Counted from the first letter of the stretch, positions 12,185 through 20,535 are shown. The stretch: DNA of 49,969 nt from Rhodovulum sp. (GCA_002706605.1 PALT01000042.1:1-49969), one strand, 5' to 3'. The notes: generated from the sequence alone by a model not told the origin. A program made the numbers and translations.

Positions 12185-13147
12185 ATGATGCGTTTTATGA
12201 TGACAACGACACTGGGCGCGGCGGCGATTTTGGCCGCCCTGCCCGCACTGGCCAGCGAGGATATCGCGGACCAATACCCAGGCTCGGCCCTTTATTCTAA
12301 ACCGGTTGAGGTGATCCCGAACGTGTTTTCGGCCATCGGGGCCACCGCACCGCCGGGTGAGGCCAACGCAGGCCATAACAACAACCTGTCCTTTGTGATC
12401 ACCGGCGATGGGGTCGTTGTGGTGAATGCGGGGGCGAATAATGCGCTGGCCGCGGCGCTGCACGATGAAATCCGTGCGGTGACCGATCAACCCGTGCGCC
12501 TTGTGATCAATGAAAACGGTCAGGGGCACGCGATGCTGGGCAACGGCTATTGGGTGGATCAGGGCGTACCGGTTCTGGCCCATGTGGATGCGGCCGAGGA
12601 ATTCGAGGCGCACGGCTACGAAATCCTGAGCGGTATGCAGAATTACGCCGGGCCCTATGCCGGTGATAGTCGTGCCCAAGGACCGACCGAAGTGTTCGAG
12701 GACCGCTATGACGTGCCCTTTGGCGATGTCGCGATTGAGGTGCTGCATCTGGGTCCGGCGCATAGTGCGGGGGATATCTCGGTCTGGTTGCCGGAACAGG
12801 GCTTGGTGATTGCGGGGGATATGGCGTTTCACGAACGCATGCTGCCGCTGTTTGCGGATACGGACACGTCCGACTGGATCGACACATGGGACAACGCGTT
12901 CGAACCCCTTGGCGCGACCTATGTCATTCCAGGGCACGGGCATCCGACGAATATGGATCAGGTCCGGCGGTTCACCCGCGATTATCTGGTCTATCTGCGC
13001 GACAAGATCGGCGCACATATCGAGGCGGGCGGCACGTTGACCGACGCCTATTACGTAGATCAAAGCCCCTATGCGCGGCTGGACACGTTCGAGGAACTGG
13101 CCACCAAAAACGCAGGCAGGGTGTTTGAAGAAATGGAATGGGAGTAA
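12185..13147 (+). CDS. Exported metallo-beta-lactamase-fold protein (SoxH-like)
   Basis: About 320 residues with a signal peptide (hydrophobic core TTLGAAAILAALPAL, cleavage probably after ALAS). The MBL fold is visible in VVNAGANN, HLGPAHSAGDISVW, LVIAGDMAFHE and YVIPGHGHP. The usual HxHxDH zinc motif is replaced by NENGQGH, so metal site 1 is altered. SoxH and quinoprotein-associated MBL proteins are the nearest groups I recognise. Three consecutive ATGs at 12182, 12185 and 12188 follow GGAGGAG at 12173-12179; 12185 or 12188 gives the best spacing. It leads a group with a thioredoxin-fold gene 3 bases downstream. The substrate is unknown. Confidence 0.8.
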   Translation: MMRFMMTTTLGAAAILAALPALASEDIADQYPGSALYSKPVEVIPNVFSAIGATAPPGEANAGHNNNLSFVITGDGVVVVNAGANNALAAALHDEIRAVTDQPVRLVINENGQGHAMLGNGYWVDQGVPVLAHVDAAEEFEAHGYEILSGMQNYAGPYAGDSRAQGPTEVFEDRYDVPFGDVAIEVLHLGPAHSAGDISVWLPEQGLVIAGDMAFHERMLPLFADTDTSDWIDTWDNAFEPLGATYVIPGHGHPTNMDQVRRFTRDYLVYLRDKIGAHIEAGGTLTDAYYVDQSPYARLDTFEELATKNAGRVFEEMEWE

Positions 13148-13150
13148 ACC

Positions 13151-13708
13151 ATGGCAGCCACACCGCCCGTCTGTGATTTCGGATGGACCGCACCGGATTT
13201 CGAACTGACCGCCACCGATGGACGCCGTCTGCGCCTGTCGGATGTGCGGGGCGAAAACGGGACCTTGGTCATGTTTATCTGCAATCACTGCCCCTATGTT
13301 CTAGCGGTTCTGGACCGCATGTTGCGCGATGCGCGTGACCTTATGGACCTAGGCGTGGGCGTTGTGGCGATTTGTTCGAACGACGCGGACGCCTATCCGG
13401 CGGACAGTTTTGACAAGATGGCCGAACTGGCCGCCGCGCATGATTTCCCCTTCGCCTATCTGCATGACGCGACCCAAGAGGTCGCCCGCGCCTATGGTGC
13501 CGTCTGCACGCCGGACTTCTTTGGCTTTAACAGCGATTTGGGCCTGCAATATCGCGGGCGACTGGATGCCTCGCGCAAGGAAACCGGCCCTGCGGATGTG
13601 CGCCGCGATCTTTATCTGGCGATGAAACAGGTGGCCGAAACCGGCCAAGGCCCCGCCGACCAAATCCCGTCTATGGGCTGTTCGATCAAATGGAAGGACG
13701 CAGCATGA
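13151..13708 (+). CDS. Thioredoxin-fold (redoxin/AhpC-TSA type) protein
   Basis: 185 residues with no signal peptide. The N-terminal half reads as a redoxin (APDFELTATDGRRLRLSDV) with a CNHCPYV motif at about residues 44-50 in place of the usual WCxxC. VCTPDFFGF carries the cis-proline segment and a further cysteine. Proteins of this type are annotated as thioredoxin-family and may reduce peroxides or handle thiol/persulfide groups. It sits 3 bases after the MBL gene and overlaps cbbZ by ATGA, so all are probably co-transcribed. The exact substrate cannot be read from the sequence. Confidence 0.85.
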   Translation: MAATPPVCDFGWTAPDFELTATDGRRLRLSDVRGENGTLVMFICNHCPYVLAVLDRMLRDARDLMDLGVGVVAICSNDADAYPADSFDKMAELAAAHDFPFAYLHDATQEVARAYGAVCTPDFFGFNSDLGLQYRGRLDASRKETGPADVRRDLYLAMKQVAETGQGPADQIPSMGCSIKWKDAA

Positions 13709-14367
13709 GCGCAGTAATTTTCGACCTCGACGGCACGCTGATCGACAGCGCGCCCGACATCCGCGCCGCCGTCAACGCGATGCTGGCCGAACTGGATATG
13801 GCGCCGCTGGACCTACCGAAAATCGTGTCCTTTATCGGTAACGGCCTGCCCCGTCTGGTGGAACTGGTGATTGCCGATCAGGGCCTGTCGATGGACCAGC
13901 ACGCGCACCTGACCGCCCGCGTTCTGGCGCATTACCACGCGGATGGCAGCGCCCTGACCAAACCCTATGACGGGGTGATGGACGTACTGACGGGGCTGCG
14001 CGCACAGGGGATCAAAATTGGCCTCTGCACCAACAAACCCTATAGCGCGACGATGGATGTGCTGAACGATCTGAACATGGGCGACATGTTCGACGTGATC
14101 GTGGGCGGTGATAGCCTGGCCGAACGCAAACCCCACCCCGCACCCTTGCAAAAGGTCATCGCCGATCTGGGCTGCACCGATGTGATCTATGTCGGCGATA
14201 GCGAGGTTGACGCCGCCACCGCCGAGGCCGCCAAGGTGCGCTTTGCCCTGTTCACCCAAGGCTATCGCAAGACGCCGGTCGATCTGTTGCCGCATGAGGT
14301 GACGTTTGACCATTTCGACGCCCTGCCCCGCCTGATCGCGGATATGCTGGGGGCCACGGCGGCATGA
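13705..14367 (+). CDS. cbbZ: Phosphoglycolate phosphatase (CbbZ/Gph)
   Basis: A 220-residue HAD hydrolase. Motif I is DLDGTLIDS at residues 7-15, motif II is LCTNKP, and motif IV is YVGDSEVDAATA. It dephosphorylates 2-phosphoglycolate, the product of RuBisCO oxygenation, which fits its position a little downstream of cbbLS. The start ATG at 13705 overlaps the previous stop (ATGA), and its own stop overlaps the cbbY start (14364-14367). HAD specificity is assigned partly from context. Confidence 0.9.
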   Translation: MSAVIFDLDGTLIDSAPDIRAAVNAMLAELDMAPLDLPKIVSFIGNGLPRLVELVIADQGLSMDQHAHLTARVLAHYHADGSALTKPYDGVMDVLTGLRAQGIKIGLCTNKPYSATMDVLNDLNMGDMFDVIVGGDSLAERKPHPAPLQKVIADLGCTDVIYVGDSEVDAATAEAAKVRFALFTQGYRKTPVDLLPHEVTFDHFDALPRLIADMLGATAA

Positions 14368-15083
14368 CCCAGCCTGCGCTGATCTTTGACGTCGACGGCA
14401 CCCTTGCCGAAACCGAAGAGGCCCACCGCGCCGCGTTCAACCGCGCCTTTGCCGAGGCCTGTCTGGACTGGCACTGGACGCGGGACATGTACCGCGATCT
14501 GCTGAACACCACGGGCGGGGTCGAACGCATGGGGGCCTATCGCGCGACCTTGGGCACCGAGGTGCCCAGCGACGCCACACTGCGCGACATTCACCGCGCG
14601 AAAACCGCGATCTATGGCGGGATGCTGGCCGGTGGGGCCGTCACCCTGCGCCCCGGCGTGCGCGAGATGATCGACGGGGCCCGTGCGCGCGGCGTTCCTT
14701 GCGCCGTCGCCACCACGACCAGCCGCCCGAACGTCGACGCCCTGACCCAATCGGCGTGGGGCGTTCCGGCGACCGACATCTTTGACGTCATCGCCACAGG
14801 CGAAGAGGTCGCCGCCAAGAAACCCGCGCCCGACCTGTTCCAACTGGCCCTGACGCGACTGGATGTGCCCGCCGATCAGGCGATTGCCTTCGAGGACAGT
14901 TTGAACGGCCTGCGCTCGGCCCAAGGGGCGGGATTGCGCGTGGTCGTGACGCCCGATTTCTACACCGAACATCAGGACCACAGCACCGCCGACTGGCTAG
15001 TGAACAGCCTGATGCCAGCCGATTTACCCGGTGATCTGGCGCATCTTATAGGTGTGAACGCACCCATTGAAATGCCGTCTTGA
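14364..15083 (+). CDS. cbbY: CbbY, HAD sugar-bisphosphate phosphatase
   Basis: A 239-residue HAD protein with DVDGTLAETEEAHR at the N-terminus, the CbbY-type motif. A lid region (WTRDMYRDLLNTTGGVERM) and C-terminal AFEDSLNGLRSA follow. CbbY of Rhodobacter removes xylulose-1,5-bisphosphate, a misfire product that inhibits red-type RuBisCO, and works alongside CbbX (established for the family). It is coupled to cbbZ by a 4-base overlap and is the last gene of this group. Confidence 0.92.
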   Translation: MTQPALIFDVDGTLAETEEAHRAAFNRAFAEACLDWHWTRDMYRDLLNTTGGVERMGAYRATLGTEVPSDATLRDIHRAKTAIYGGMLAGGAVTLRPGVREMIDGARARGVPCAVATTTSRPNVDALTQSAWGVPATDIFDVIATGEEVAAKKPAPDLFQLALTRLDVPADQAIAFEDSLNGLRSAQGAGLRVVVTPDFYTEHQDHSTADWLVNSLMPADLPGDLAHLIGVNAPIEMPS

Positions 15084-15086
15084 TAA

Positions 15087-15106
15087 ACATTCAAATTTTT
15101 ATATAT
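15087..15106. promoter_or_regulatory. Candidate SoxR-type operator before the SQR fusion
   Basis: ACATTC-N8-ATATAT lies in the very AT-rich 66-base gap between cbbY and the SQR fusion, 43 bases before the start codon. It matches the soxC-proximal palindrome in 9 of 12 arm bases. Sulfide-responsive ArsR repressors commonly control sqr genes, which supports but does not prove this assignment. Confidence 0.4.
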
Positions 15107-15149
15107 AAATAGTCCAACCCCTGACGCCTGATCCCCATGGGAGGACTTT

Positions 15150-16835
15150 ATGGAAATCAAGCCGATCGCACCCAGCTTTGCCGCATCGCCCCAACTGTCC
15201 CCTGCGGACGTGGCGCGCGCGGCTGAGGCGGGCTATAAAACCATCATCTGCAACCGTCCTGACGGCGAGGCCGACGATCAACCCACAGCCGCCGAAATCT
15301 CGGCCGCGGCCCGCGCGGCGGGGGTGGATTTCCGCTATCTCCCGATCAAACCGGGTGTGGTGACGGACGACATCCTGACCGCGTTCGAGGACACGATCAA
15401 ATCCTGCAAGGCCCCGATTTTGGCCTATTGCCGGACGGGGACGCGCTCGGCCACGCTCTGGGCGATGGCGCGCTCCAAACTGCTGTCGCCCGATGCGATT
15501 TTGGCGGCGACCGGTCAGGCGGGCTATGACCTTGGCGGCCTGCGCCCGCGGATGGAGGAACGGTTCGGCGTCGATACCGGTTCGATCAAACCCGAGAGCT
15601 TTGATCTGTTGATCGTGGGCGGCGGTGCCGGTGGGGTCGCGACGGCGGCTTCGGCCCTGAAACGGCGTCCCGATCTGCGCGTTGCGATCATCGAACCGCG
15701 CGAGGATCACTATTACCAACCCGGCTGGACCCTTGTGGGTGCGGGCGTGTTCAACCGCGCCCAGACCACCCGCAAAATGCATGAGGTCCTGCCCGACGGC
15801 GTCAAATGGATCCGTGGCGCGGTCGCGGGGTTCTATCCCGACCAAGATGAGGTCACGCTGGAAAACGGCGCGCGCTATGGCTATGGCGTGCTGGTCGTAT
15901 CTCCGGGCCTGAAACTGAACTGGGAAGCGATCGAGGGCCTGCCCGAGACCCTCGGCAAAAACGGCGTGACATCGAATTACCGCTTCGATCTGGCCCCTTA
16001 CACCTATGAACTGGTCCAAGCGACCCGCAAGGGCAAGGCGATCTTTACCCAACCGCCGATGCCGATCAAATGCGCGGGCGCACCGCAAAAGGCGATGTAT
16101 CTGTCGTCCGATTATTGGCTGCGCACCGGTGTGTTGAAAGACATCGACGTCGATTTCTGCAACGCCGGTGGGGTTCTGTTCGGGGTGGCGGATTACGTCC
16201 CTGCCCTGATGGAATATGTGAAACGCTATGACGCGTCCCTGTCGTTCTTCCACAACCTGATCAAGGTCGATGGCGATAAGAAAATCGCGACGTTCGAGGT
16301 CACGGATGGCGACAGCAAAACCACCGTGGAAAAACCGTTCGACATGATGCATGTCTGCCCGCCGCAAACGGGTCTGGATTTCATCAAGGCCTCGCCCCTT
16401 GCCGATGCCGCCGGTTGGGTCGATGTCGATCAGCACAGCCTGCAGCACAAAAAATACGCCAACGTCTTTGGCCTTGGGGACGGGTGCAACACGCCCAACG
16501 CCAAAACCGCCGCCGCCGTACGCAAACAGGCCCCCGTCGTGGCCGTGAACGCGCTGGCCGTGATGGATGGCAAGGAACCGGTCGCGTCCTATGACGGCTA
16601 TGGGTCCTGCCCGTTGACCGTTGAGCGCGGCAAAATCGTTCTGGCCGAGTTCGGTTATGGCGGCAAAATCATGCCCAGCCTGCCGACATGGATGCTGGAC
16701 GGGATGAAGCCGACCCGCGCGGCGTGGTTCCTGAAGGAAAGGATGCTGCCCCCGATCTATTGGCAGGGCATGTTCCGTGGTCACGAATATCTGGCCCAGC
16801 CCGATATGACCTTTAAAAAGATCGCCGCCGAATAG
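15150..16835 (+). CDS. DUF442 phosphatase-like domain fused to sulfide:quinone oxidoreductase
   Basis: A 561-residue two-domain protein. Residues 1 to about 135 form a DUF442/TIGR01244 domain (beta-lactamase-hydrolase-like, PTP-type) with the CX5R loop AYCRTGTRSA. From about residue 150 an FAD-binding oxidoreductase starts with LLIVGGGAGG. Both cysteines used by SQOR-type enzymes are present: C308 in IKCAGAPQKAM and C446 in GDGCNTPNAKTAAAV. SQR oxidises sulfide to sulfane sulfur and reduces quinone. The fused DUF442 domain probably acts on the persulfide product (inference from Blh/ETHE1 fusions). The start follows GGGAGGA. A terminator hairpin and a free-standing DUF442 paralogue follow. Confidence 0.92.
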   Translation: MEIKPIAPSFAASPQLSPADVARAAEAGYKTIICNRPDGEADDQPTAAEISAAARAAGVDFRYLPIKPGVVTDDILTAFEDTIKSCKAPILAYCRTGTRSATLWAMARSKLLSPDAILAATGQAGYDLGGLRPRMEERFGVDTGSIKPESFDLLIVGGGAGGVATAASALKRRPDLRVAIIEPREDHYYQPGWTLVGAGVFNRAQTTRKMHEVLPDGVKWIRGAVAGFYPDQDEVTLENGARYGYGVLVVSPGLKLNWEAIEGLPETLGKNGVTSNYRFDLAPYTYELVQATRKGKAIFTQPPMPIKCAGAPQKAMYLSSDYWLRTGVLKDIDVDFCNAGGVLFGVADYVPALMEYVKRYDASLSFFHNLIKVDGDKKIATFEVTDGDSKTTVEKPFDMMHVCPPQTGLDFIKASPLADAAGWVDVDQHSLQHKKYANVFGLGDGCNTPNAKTAAAVRKQAPVVAVNALAVMDGKEPVASYDGYGSCPLTVERGKIVLAEFGYGGKIMPSLPTWMLDGMKPTRAAWFLKERMLPPIYWQGMFRGHEYLAQPDMTFKKIAAE

Positions 16836-16860
16836 GGCGCATCTGCCTGAACCGTGATCA

Positions 16861-16885
16861 AGGGCGTCCCCATGGGGCGCCCTTT
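16861..16885 (+). terminator. Hairpin after the SQR fusion gene
   Basis: AGGGCG at 16861-16866 pairs with CGCCCT at 16878-16883, and the inner CCCC/GGGG pairs around AT with one unpaired T. Only a short TTT follows, so termination may be partial. It lies 25 bases after the stop codon. Confidence 0.6.
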
Positions 16886-16978
16886 CACGTGAACGTGGCG
16901 CAAAATCCCATGGCAATCGCTGTCGTCTGCCGCTAGCTTGGCCTGAACCAAGGCCAAACACTAGGAACACGACCGCCC

Positions 16979-17404
16979 ATGGATATCCGGCCCATTACCC
17001 CAGATTTCGCCGCCTCGCCCCAGATTTCCGTTGCCGATGTGGCCACGGCCGCCGCGCAGGGCTATCGCACCCTGATCTGCAACCGCCCCGATGGCGAGGA
17101 ACCCGGCCAACCCGATTGGGCCGCGATTGAGGCCGCCGCCAAGGCCGCAGGGATGGAGACGTTTTTCCTCCCCGTCAGCAACGCCGTCGGCCTGACCCTA
17201 GACACGGTCGAGGGGTTCGAGGCCGCCTTGGCAAACGCCCCCAAACCCGTTCTGGCCTATTGCCGCAGTGGCACGCGATCCACGATGGCATGGGGCGTGG
17301 CAAGCGCCGCGACGACCGACCCCGACACCTTGGTCGAGGCCGCGTCGAAATTCGGCTATGACCTGAACGGTCTGCGCCCCGCGATGGACAGCCGCCGCGC
17401 CTAA
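16979..17404 (+). CDS. Free-standing DUF442 (PTP-like, TIGR01244) protein
   Basis: 141 residues, clearly paralogous to the N-terminal domain of the SQR fusion just upstream: MDIRPITPDFAASPQIS against MEIKPIAPSFAASPQLS, the shared CNRPDGE, and the CX5R loop AYCRSGTRST near residue 90. The Cys and Arg of the loop are intact, so catalysis or persulfide transfer is possible. It is separated from the fusion by a hairpin, so it may have its own promoter. It ends 7 bases from the convergent phnM. The function of the family is not firmly known; a role in sulfide or persulfide metabolism is inferred. Confidence 0.85.
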   Translation: MDIRPITPDFAASPQISVADVATAAAQGYRTLICNRPDGEEPGQPDWAAIEAAAKAAGMETFFLPVSNAVGLTLDTVEGFEAALANAPKPVLAYCRSGTRSTMAWGVASAATTDPDTLVEAASKFGYDLNGLRPAMDSRRA

Positions 17405-17411
17405 TCCGGCC

Positions 17412-18551
17412 TCAGGCCACGCGCCGCCCTTGGGACCACGTTTCGCGCACCAAGGGCGCGCCATCCACACGCATCACACGGCACAGATCGGCGCGTTTGC
17501 CGATCTGTAGACGGCCGCGATCGCTGAGGCCAGCCGCATCAGCGGGGGCCGCCGTCACCGTCGCAATCCCGCGCGCCATATCGTCCCACAAATCGCCCAG
17601 CATCACCGCCGCCATCATCAGGGCCCCAGGCACATAATCCGACGACATGATGTCCAAAAGGTCCATCTCGGCCAGCGTGGACGCCGCGACGTTCCCGGAG
17701 TGCGAGCCGCCACGGATCAGGTTGGGCGCGCCCATCATCACCTTGATCCCGTTCAGGTGACAGGCCTCTGCGGCCTCAACCGTCGTCGGGAATTCGGCCA
17801 ACTGGATGCCGTAACCGGCCGAGGTCGTGACATGTTCGACCGTGGTGTCATCGTGGCTGGCCAATACGGCACCGAACCGGCGGGCCTCGGCCACCGCTGC
17901 GGCCTCATGGTCATCGCCAAACCGTGCGCGTAGATCCATCAGGTTCGCCACATGCACCTCGAAATCGGCGGGGGTCATGTTCTGTTTGCCCATGACATAT
18001 TGGGCCAGCTTGTCCAGATCGCGGAACTGACGCTGACCGGGGGTGTGGTCCATCAGGCTGACGATGCCGACGCGGTCCTCGGGGCCGAATTGTTCCAACT
18101 CGGCGATCAGGGTCTCGGAACACACCTCGGCGCGCAGGTGCAAGTAGTGGCTGATCCTGAGGGCCCCCTTGTCGCGCAGCGCCCAAAGCTCGGACGCCAG
18201 TTGCCGCGCATAGGCACCGTAGTTGCTTTTGCCCGTGGGGATCGACCCCACCCGCATCGCGTCAAACACCGTGGTGATCCCCGTTCCGGCCAGTTCGGCG
18301 TCATGGGCGATGATCGCGCTGGCATGGGGCCAATCGACCTTGGGGCGGGGTTGCATGTGGCGCTCAAGGTTGTCGGTGTGCAGCTCAATCAAGCCGGGCA
18401 GGATCATGTCCCCGCCGCAATCAACCGCGCCCGCAGGGGCACCCGCGCCCGCGTCGATGTCGGTGATGATCCCGTCCACAATTCGCAGCGATCCGGTGAT
18501 CACCTCATCCGGCAGAACCAGACGCGCGTTGCTAAAAACTGTTTCACTCAT
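17412..18551 (-). CDS. phnM: Alpha-D-ribose 1-methylphosphonate 5-triphosphate diphosphatase (PhnM)
   Basis: A 379-residue amidohydrolase-superfamily enzyme of the C-P lyase pathway, removing pyrophosphate from the ribose-triphosphate phosphonate intermediate. Signature: ILPGLIELHTDNLERH, with metal-binding His and Asp, then SLMDHTPGQRQF, LASHDDTTVEH and GAPNLIRGGSHSGN. The length is typical. It is on the minus strand, but separated from phnN by the oppositely oriented DUF1045 gene, so it must have its own promoter in the 80-base gap 18552-18631. A second, more divergent PhnM-like protein is at 25422-26618. Confidence 0.95.
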   Translation of the reverse strand: MSETVFSNARLVLPDEVITGSLRIVDGIITDIDAGAGAPAGAVDCGGDMILPGLIELHTDNLERHMQPRPKVDWPHASAIIAHDAELAGTGITTVFDAMRVGSIPTGKSNYGAYARQLASELWALRDKGALRISHYLHLRAEVCSETLIAELEQFGPEDRVGIVSLMDHTPGQRQFRDLDKLAQYVMGKQNMTPADFEVHVANLMDLRARFGDDHEAAAVAEARRFGAVLASHDDTTVEHVTTSAGYGIQLAEFPTTVEAAEACHLNGIKVMMGAPNLIRGGSHSGNVAASTLAEMDLLDIMSSDYVPGALMMAAVMLGDLWDDMARGIATVTAAPADAAGLSDRGRLQIGKRADLCRVMRVDGAPLVRETWSQGRRVA

Positions 18552-18590
18552 GTGATGCTCCTTGTCGGGAACGGGCCGTTCATGGCAGGG

Positions 18591-18608
18591 CTGTCATACG
18601 ACTGTTGC
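18591..18608 (+). promoter_or_regulatory. Candidate Pho box before DUF1045
   Basis: CTGTCAT-ACGA-CTGTTGC is a direct repeat with 11-base period. It matches the PhoB consensus 7/7 in the first half and 5/7 in the second, in the divergent gap between phnM and the DUF1045 gene. Orientation favours the plus-strand gene, but the distance to its ATG (23 bases) would leave almost no leader. Confidence 0.5.
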
Positions 18609-18631
18609 ACCCCCGCATTAGGCCGTTGCCC

Positions 18632-19321
18632 ATGACAGATTTCAAACGATATGCCGTGTATTTTGCGCCCCAACCGGGCGCGTTGTCGCAATTCGGTGCC
18701 GCGTGGCTGGGCTGGGATCCGGTGGCCGGTGGACCCGTCGATCCGCCCGAGGTCCGGGACCTGCCCGCGCCCGCGCATGAGCTGAGCGCGACGCCCCGCA
18801 AATACGGGATGCATGCCACGATCAAGGCGCCCTTTCGTCTGGCCGACGGTGTGACGCAGGATCAGTTGGACCGCGCCCTTGGCGATCTCTGTGCCACCCT
18901 GTCGCCGGTCGAAACCGACGGGATCGAGATTGCCCAGCTGGGCGGGTTTCTGGCCCTGATCCCCATGGGCGACACCCGCGATCTGAACGCGCTGGCCGGT
19001 CATGTGGTGGCCGCATTGGACAGCTATCGCGCGCCCCTGAGTGCCGCCGAAATCGCGCGCCGCAAACCCGAAACCCTGAGCACCCATCAACGCGCCCTGC
19101 TGGAGCGTTGGGGATACCCGTTCGTGATGGATGAATTCCGCTTTCACATCACCCTGACCGGACGCCTGACACCCGAAGACGCCCGCACCACGCGCACGGC
19201 CCTGTTGCCGGTCATGGGCGCGATGCTGCCCGCGCCGTTCGTGATCGACGCGCTGTGTCTGTTCGGAGAGGATCAGGACGGGATGTTCCATTATATCAGC
19301 CGTCACACCCTTGCCGGATAA
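18632..19321 (+). CDS. DUF1045 phosphonate-metabolism protein (2H phosphoesterase superfamily)
   Basis: 229 residues. Two HxT motifs typical of 2H phosphodiesterases are visible: MHATIKAPF in the first third and FRFHITLTG in the second half. The family (TIGR03223) occurs almost only in C-P lyase clusters. No phnP gene is in this cluster, so this protein may open the cyclic ribose phosphate instead (inference). The ATG at 18632 gives TDFKRYAVYFAP; an upstream TTG at 18605 overlaps the Pho-box-like repeat and is not preferred. It is transcribed opposite to both phn neighbours and overlaps phnN tail-to-tail by 19 bases. Confidence 0.88.
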   Translation: MTDFKRYAVYFAPQPGALSQFGAAWLGWDPVAGGPVDPPEVRDLPAPAHELSATPRKYGMHATIKAPFRLADGVTQDQLDRALGDLCATLSPVETDGIEIAQLGGFLALIPMGDTRDLNALAGHVVAALDSYRAPLSAAEIARRKPETLSTHQRALLERWGYPFVMDEFRFHITLTGRLTPEDARTTRTALLPVMGAMLPAPFVIDALCLFGEDQDGMFHYISRHTLAG

Positions 19322-19845
19322 AGCGCCGACAGGGCGGCGTCCACCGCCGCCTGAACGGTGCCGTTGTTGTCAATCCGAACCATGTTCACACCCGCAGGTA
19401 TCGCGTAATCCGCCCGTTTCAGGCGGCGCGCGATGTCCTCGGCATCCTCACGCCCACGCTCGTTCAGACGCGCGGCCAGTACATCCGCATCCGCCGTCAC
19501 GAACAGCGTTCGCATATCCGGATAGCGCGCCAAGGCGGTGGTCAAAATCCCCCGCGATCCGTTGAACATCACGTCCCGCCCCGCCGCCAGATGGCGATCA
19601 ATCTCCACCGGAATGCCATATCGCAACCCGTGCGCGCCCCAGTGCAGGGCAAAGGCCCCTGCCGCCACGCGCGTGTCGAAGTCTGCCTCGGTGACGCCCT
19701 CGAAATCCTCGCCCCCTGCCTCGGACGGGCGGGTGATGACACGGCGCGCGCGGATCAGGTCGGGGCGCGCCGCACACAGGGCGTCGATCACCGTGTCCTT
19801 GCCCGCGCCCGACGGGCCGACCACAACGATCAGACGACCGGACAT
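19303..19845 (-). CDS. phnN: Ribose 1,5-bisphosphokinase (PhnN)
   Basis: A 180-residue kinase of the guanylate-kinase-like fold. The P-loop GPSGAGKDT is at about residues 10-18; RVITRP and FALHWGAHGLRYG are PhnN-type segments. It makes PRPP from ribose 1,5-bisphosphate, the last step of ribose salvage in the C-P lyase pathway. The start ATG shares one base with the phnL stop (TGATG), indicating coupling. Its 3' end overlaps the convergent DUF1045 gene. Confidence 0.95.
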   Translation of the reverse strand: MSGRLIVVVGPSGAGKDTVIDALCAARPDLIRARRVITRPSEAGGEDFEGVTEADFDTRVAAGAFALHWGAHGLRYGIPVEIDRHLAAGRDVMFNGSRGILTTALARYPDMRTLFVTADADVLAARLNERGREDAEDIARRLKRADYAIPAGVNMVRIDNNGTVQAAVDAALSALYPARV

Positions 19846-20525
19846 CAGTTCATCCCCGGTGTGAATGCGGTCACGTCGATTTCGCGATCACAGACGGCCG
19901 CGCGCGCCTCGGCGTCGTGGAAAATGCCGACGATGGCGGTGCCACGCGCCTTGGCCTCATGGATCAGATCCATCACCACCGCGCGGTTCATCGCATCAAG
20001 GCTGGCCGTTGGTTCATCCAGCAACAGTGCCGGAAAGGCATGGGCAAAGCCGCGCGCGATGTTGACGCGTTGTTGCTCGCCGCCCGAAAAGGTGGTGGGC
20101 GACAGCGACCACAGACGTTCGGGAATATTCAGCCGCGCCAGCAGATCGCGCGCGCGCGCCTCGGCCACGTCACGGGGCGTCCCGACCCGCAGCAACGGTT
20201 CCGCCACCACGTCCAGCGTCGGCACACGCGGCACGACGCGCAGGAACTGGCTGACATAGCCCAATGTATCGCGGCGCAGGTTCAGGATCTCGCGCGGCTC
20301 GGCGGTGACGACATCCACATCGCCGATCATGATCCGCCCGCCTTGGGTTAGGTAATTGCCGTAAATCATCCGCATCAGGGTGGATTTCCCCGCCCCCGAC
20401 GCGCCCGACAGGGCCACGCATTCGCCCGGGTTCACCGTGAACCCCGCGCCCGACAGAACGGGGATTTCCGCGCTGCCCTGATTGTGCAGGGTAAAGGTCT
20501 TTTGCACATTTTCCAGATGGATCAT
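19845..20525 (-). CDS. phnL: C-P lyase subunit PhnL (ABC-type ATPase)
   Basis: A 226-residue ABC ATPase with Walker [10 protein letters not shown], signature [15 protein letters not shown] and Walker [13 protein letters not shown]. PhnL works with the C-P lyase core rather than with a membrane transporter; it is involved in ribose phosphonate triphosphate formation with PhnI, PhnG and PhnH (family knowledge). It lies 10 bases after phnK and is coupled to phnN. Confidence 0.95.
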   Translation of the reverse strand: MIHLENVQKTFTLHNQGSAEIPVLSGAGFTVNPGECVALSGASGAGKSTLMRMIYGNYLTQGGRIMIGDVDVVTAEPREILNLRRDTLGYVSQFLRVVPRVPTLDVVAEPLLRVGTPRDVAEARARDLLARLNIPERLWSLSPTTFSGGEQQRVNIARGFAHAFPALLLDEPTASLDAMNRAVVMDLIHEAKARGTAIVGIFHDAEARAAVCDREIDVTAFTPGMN

Positions 20526-20535
20526 CGAATTGCCC

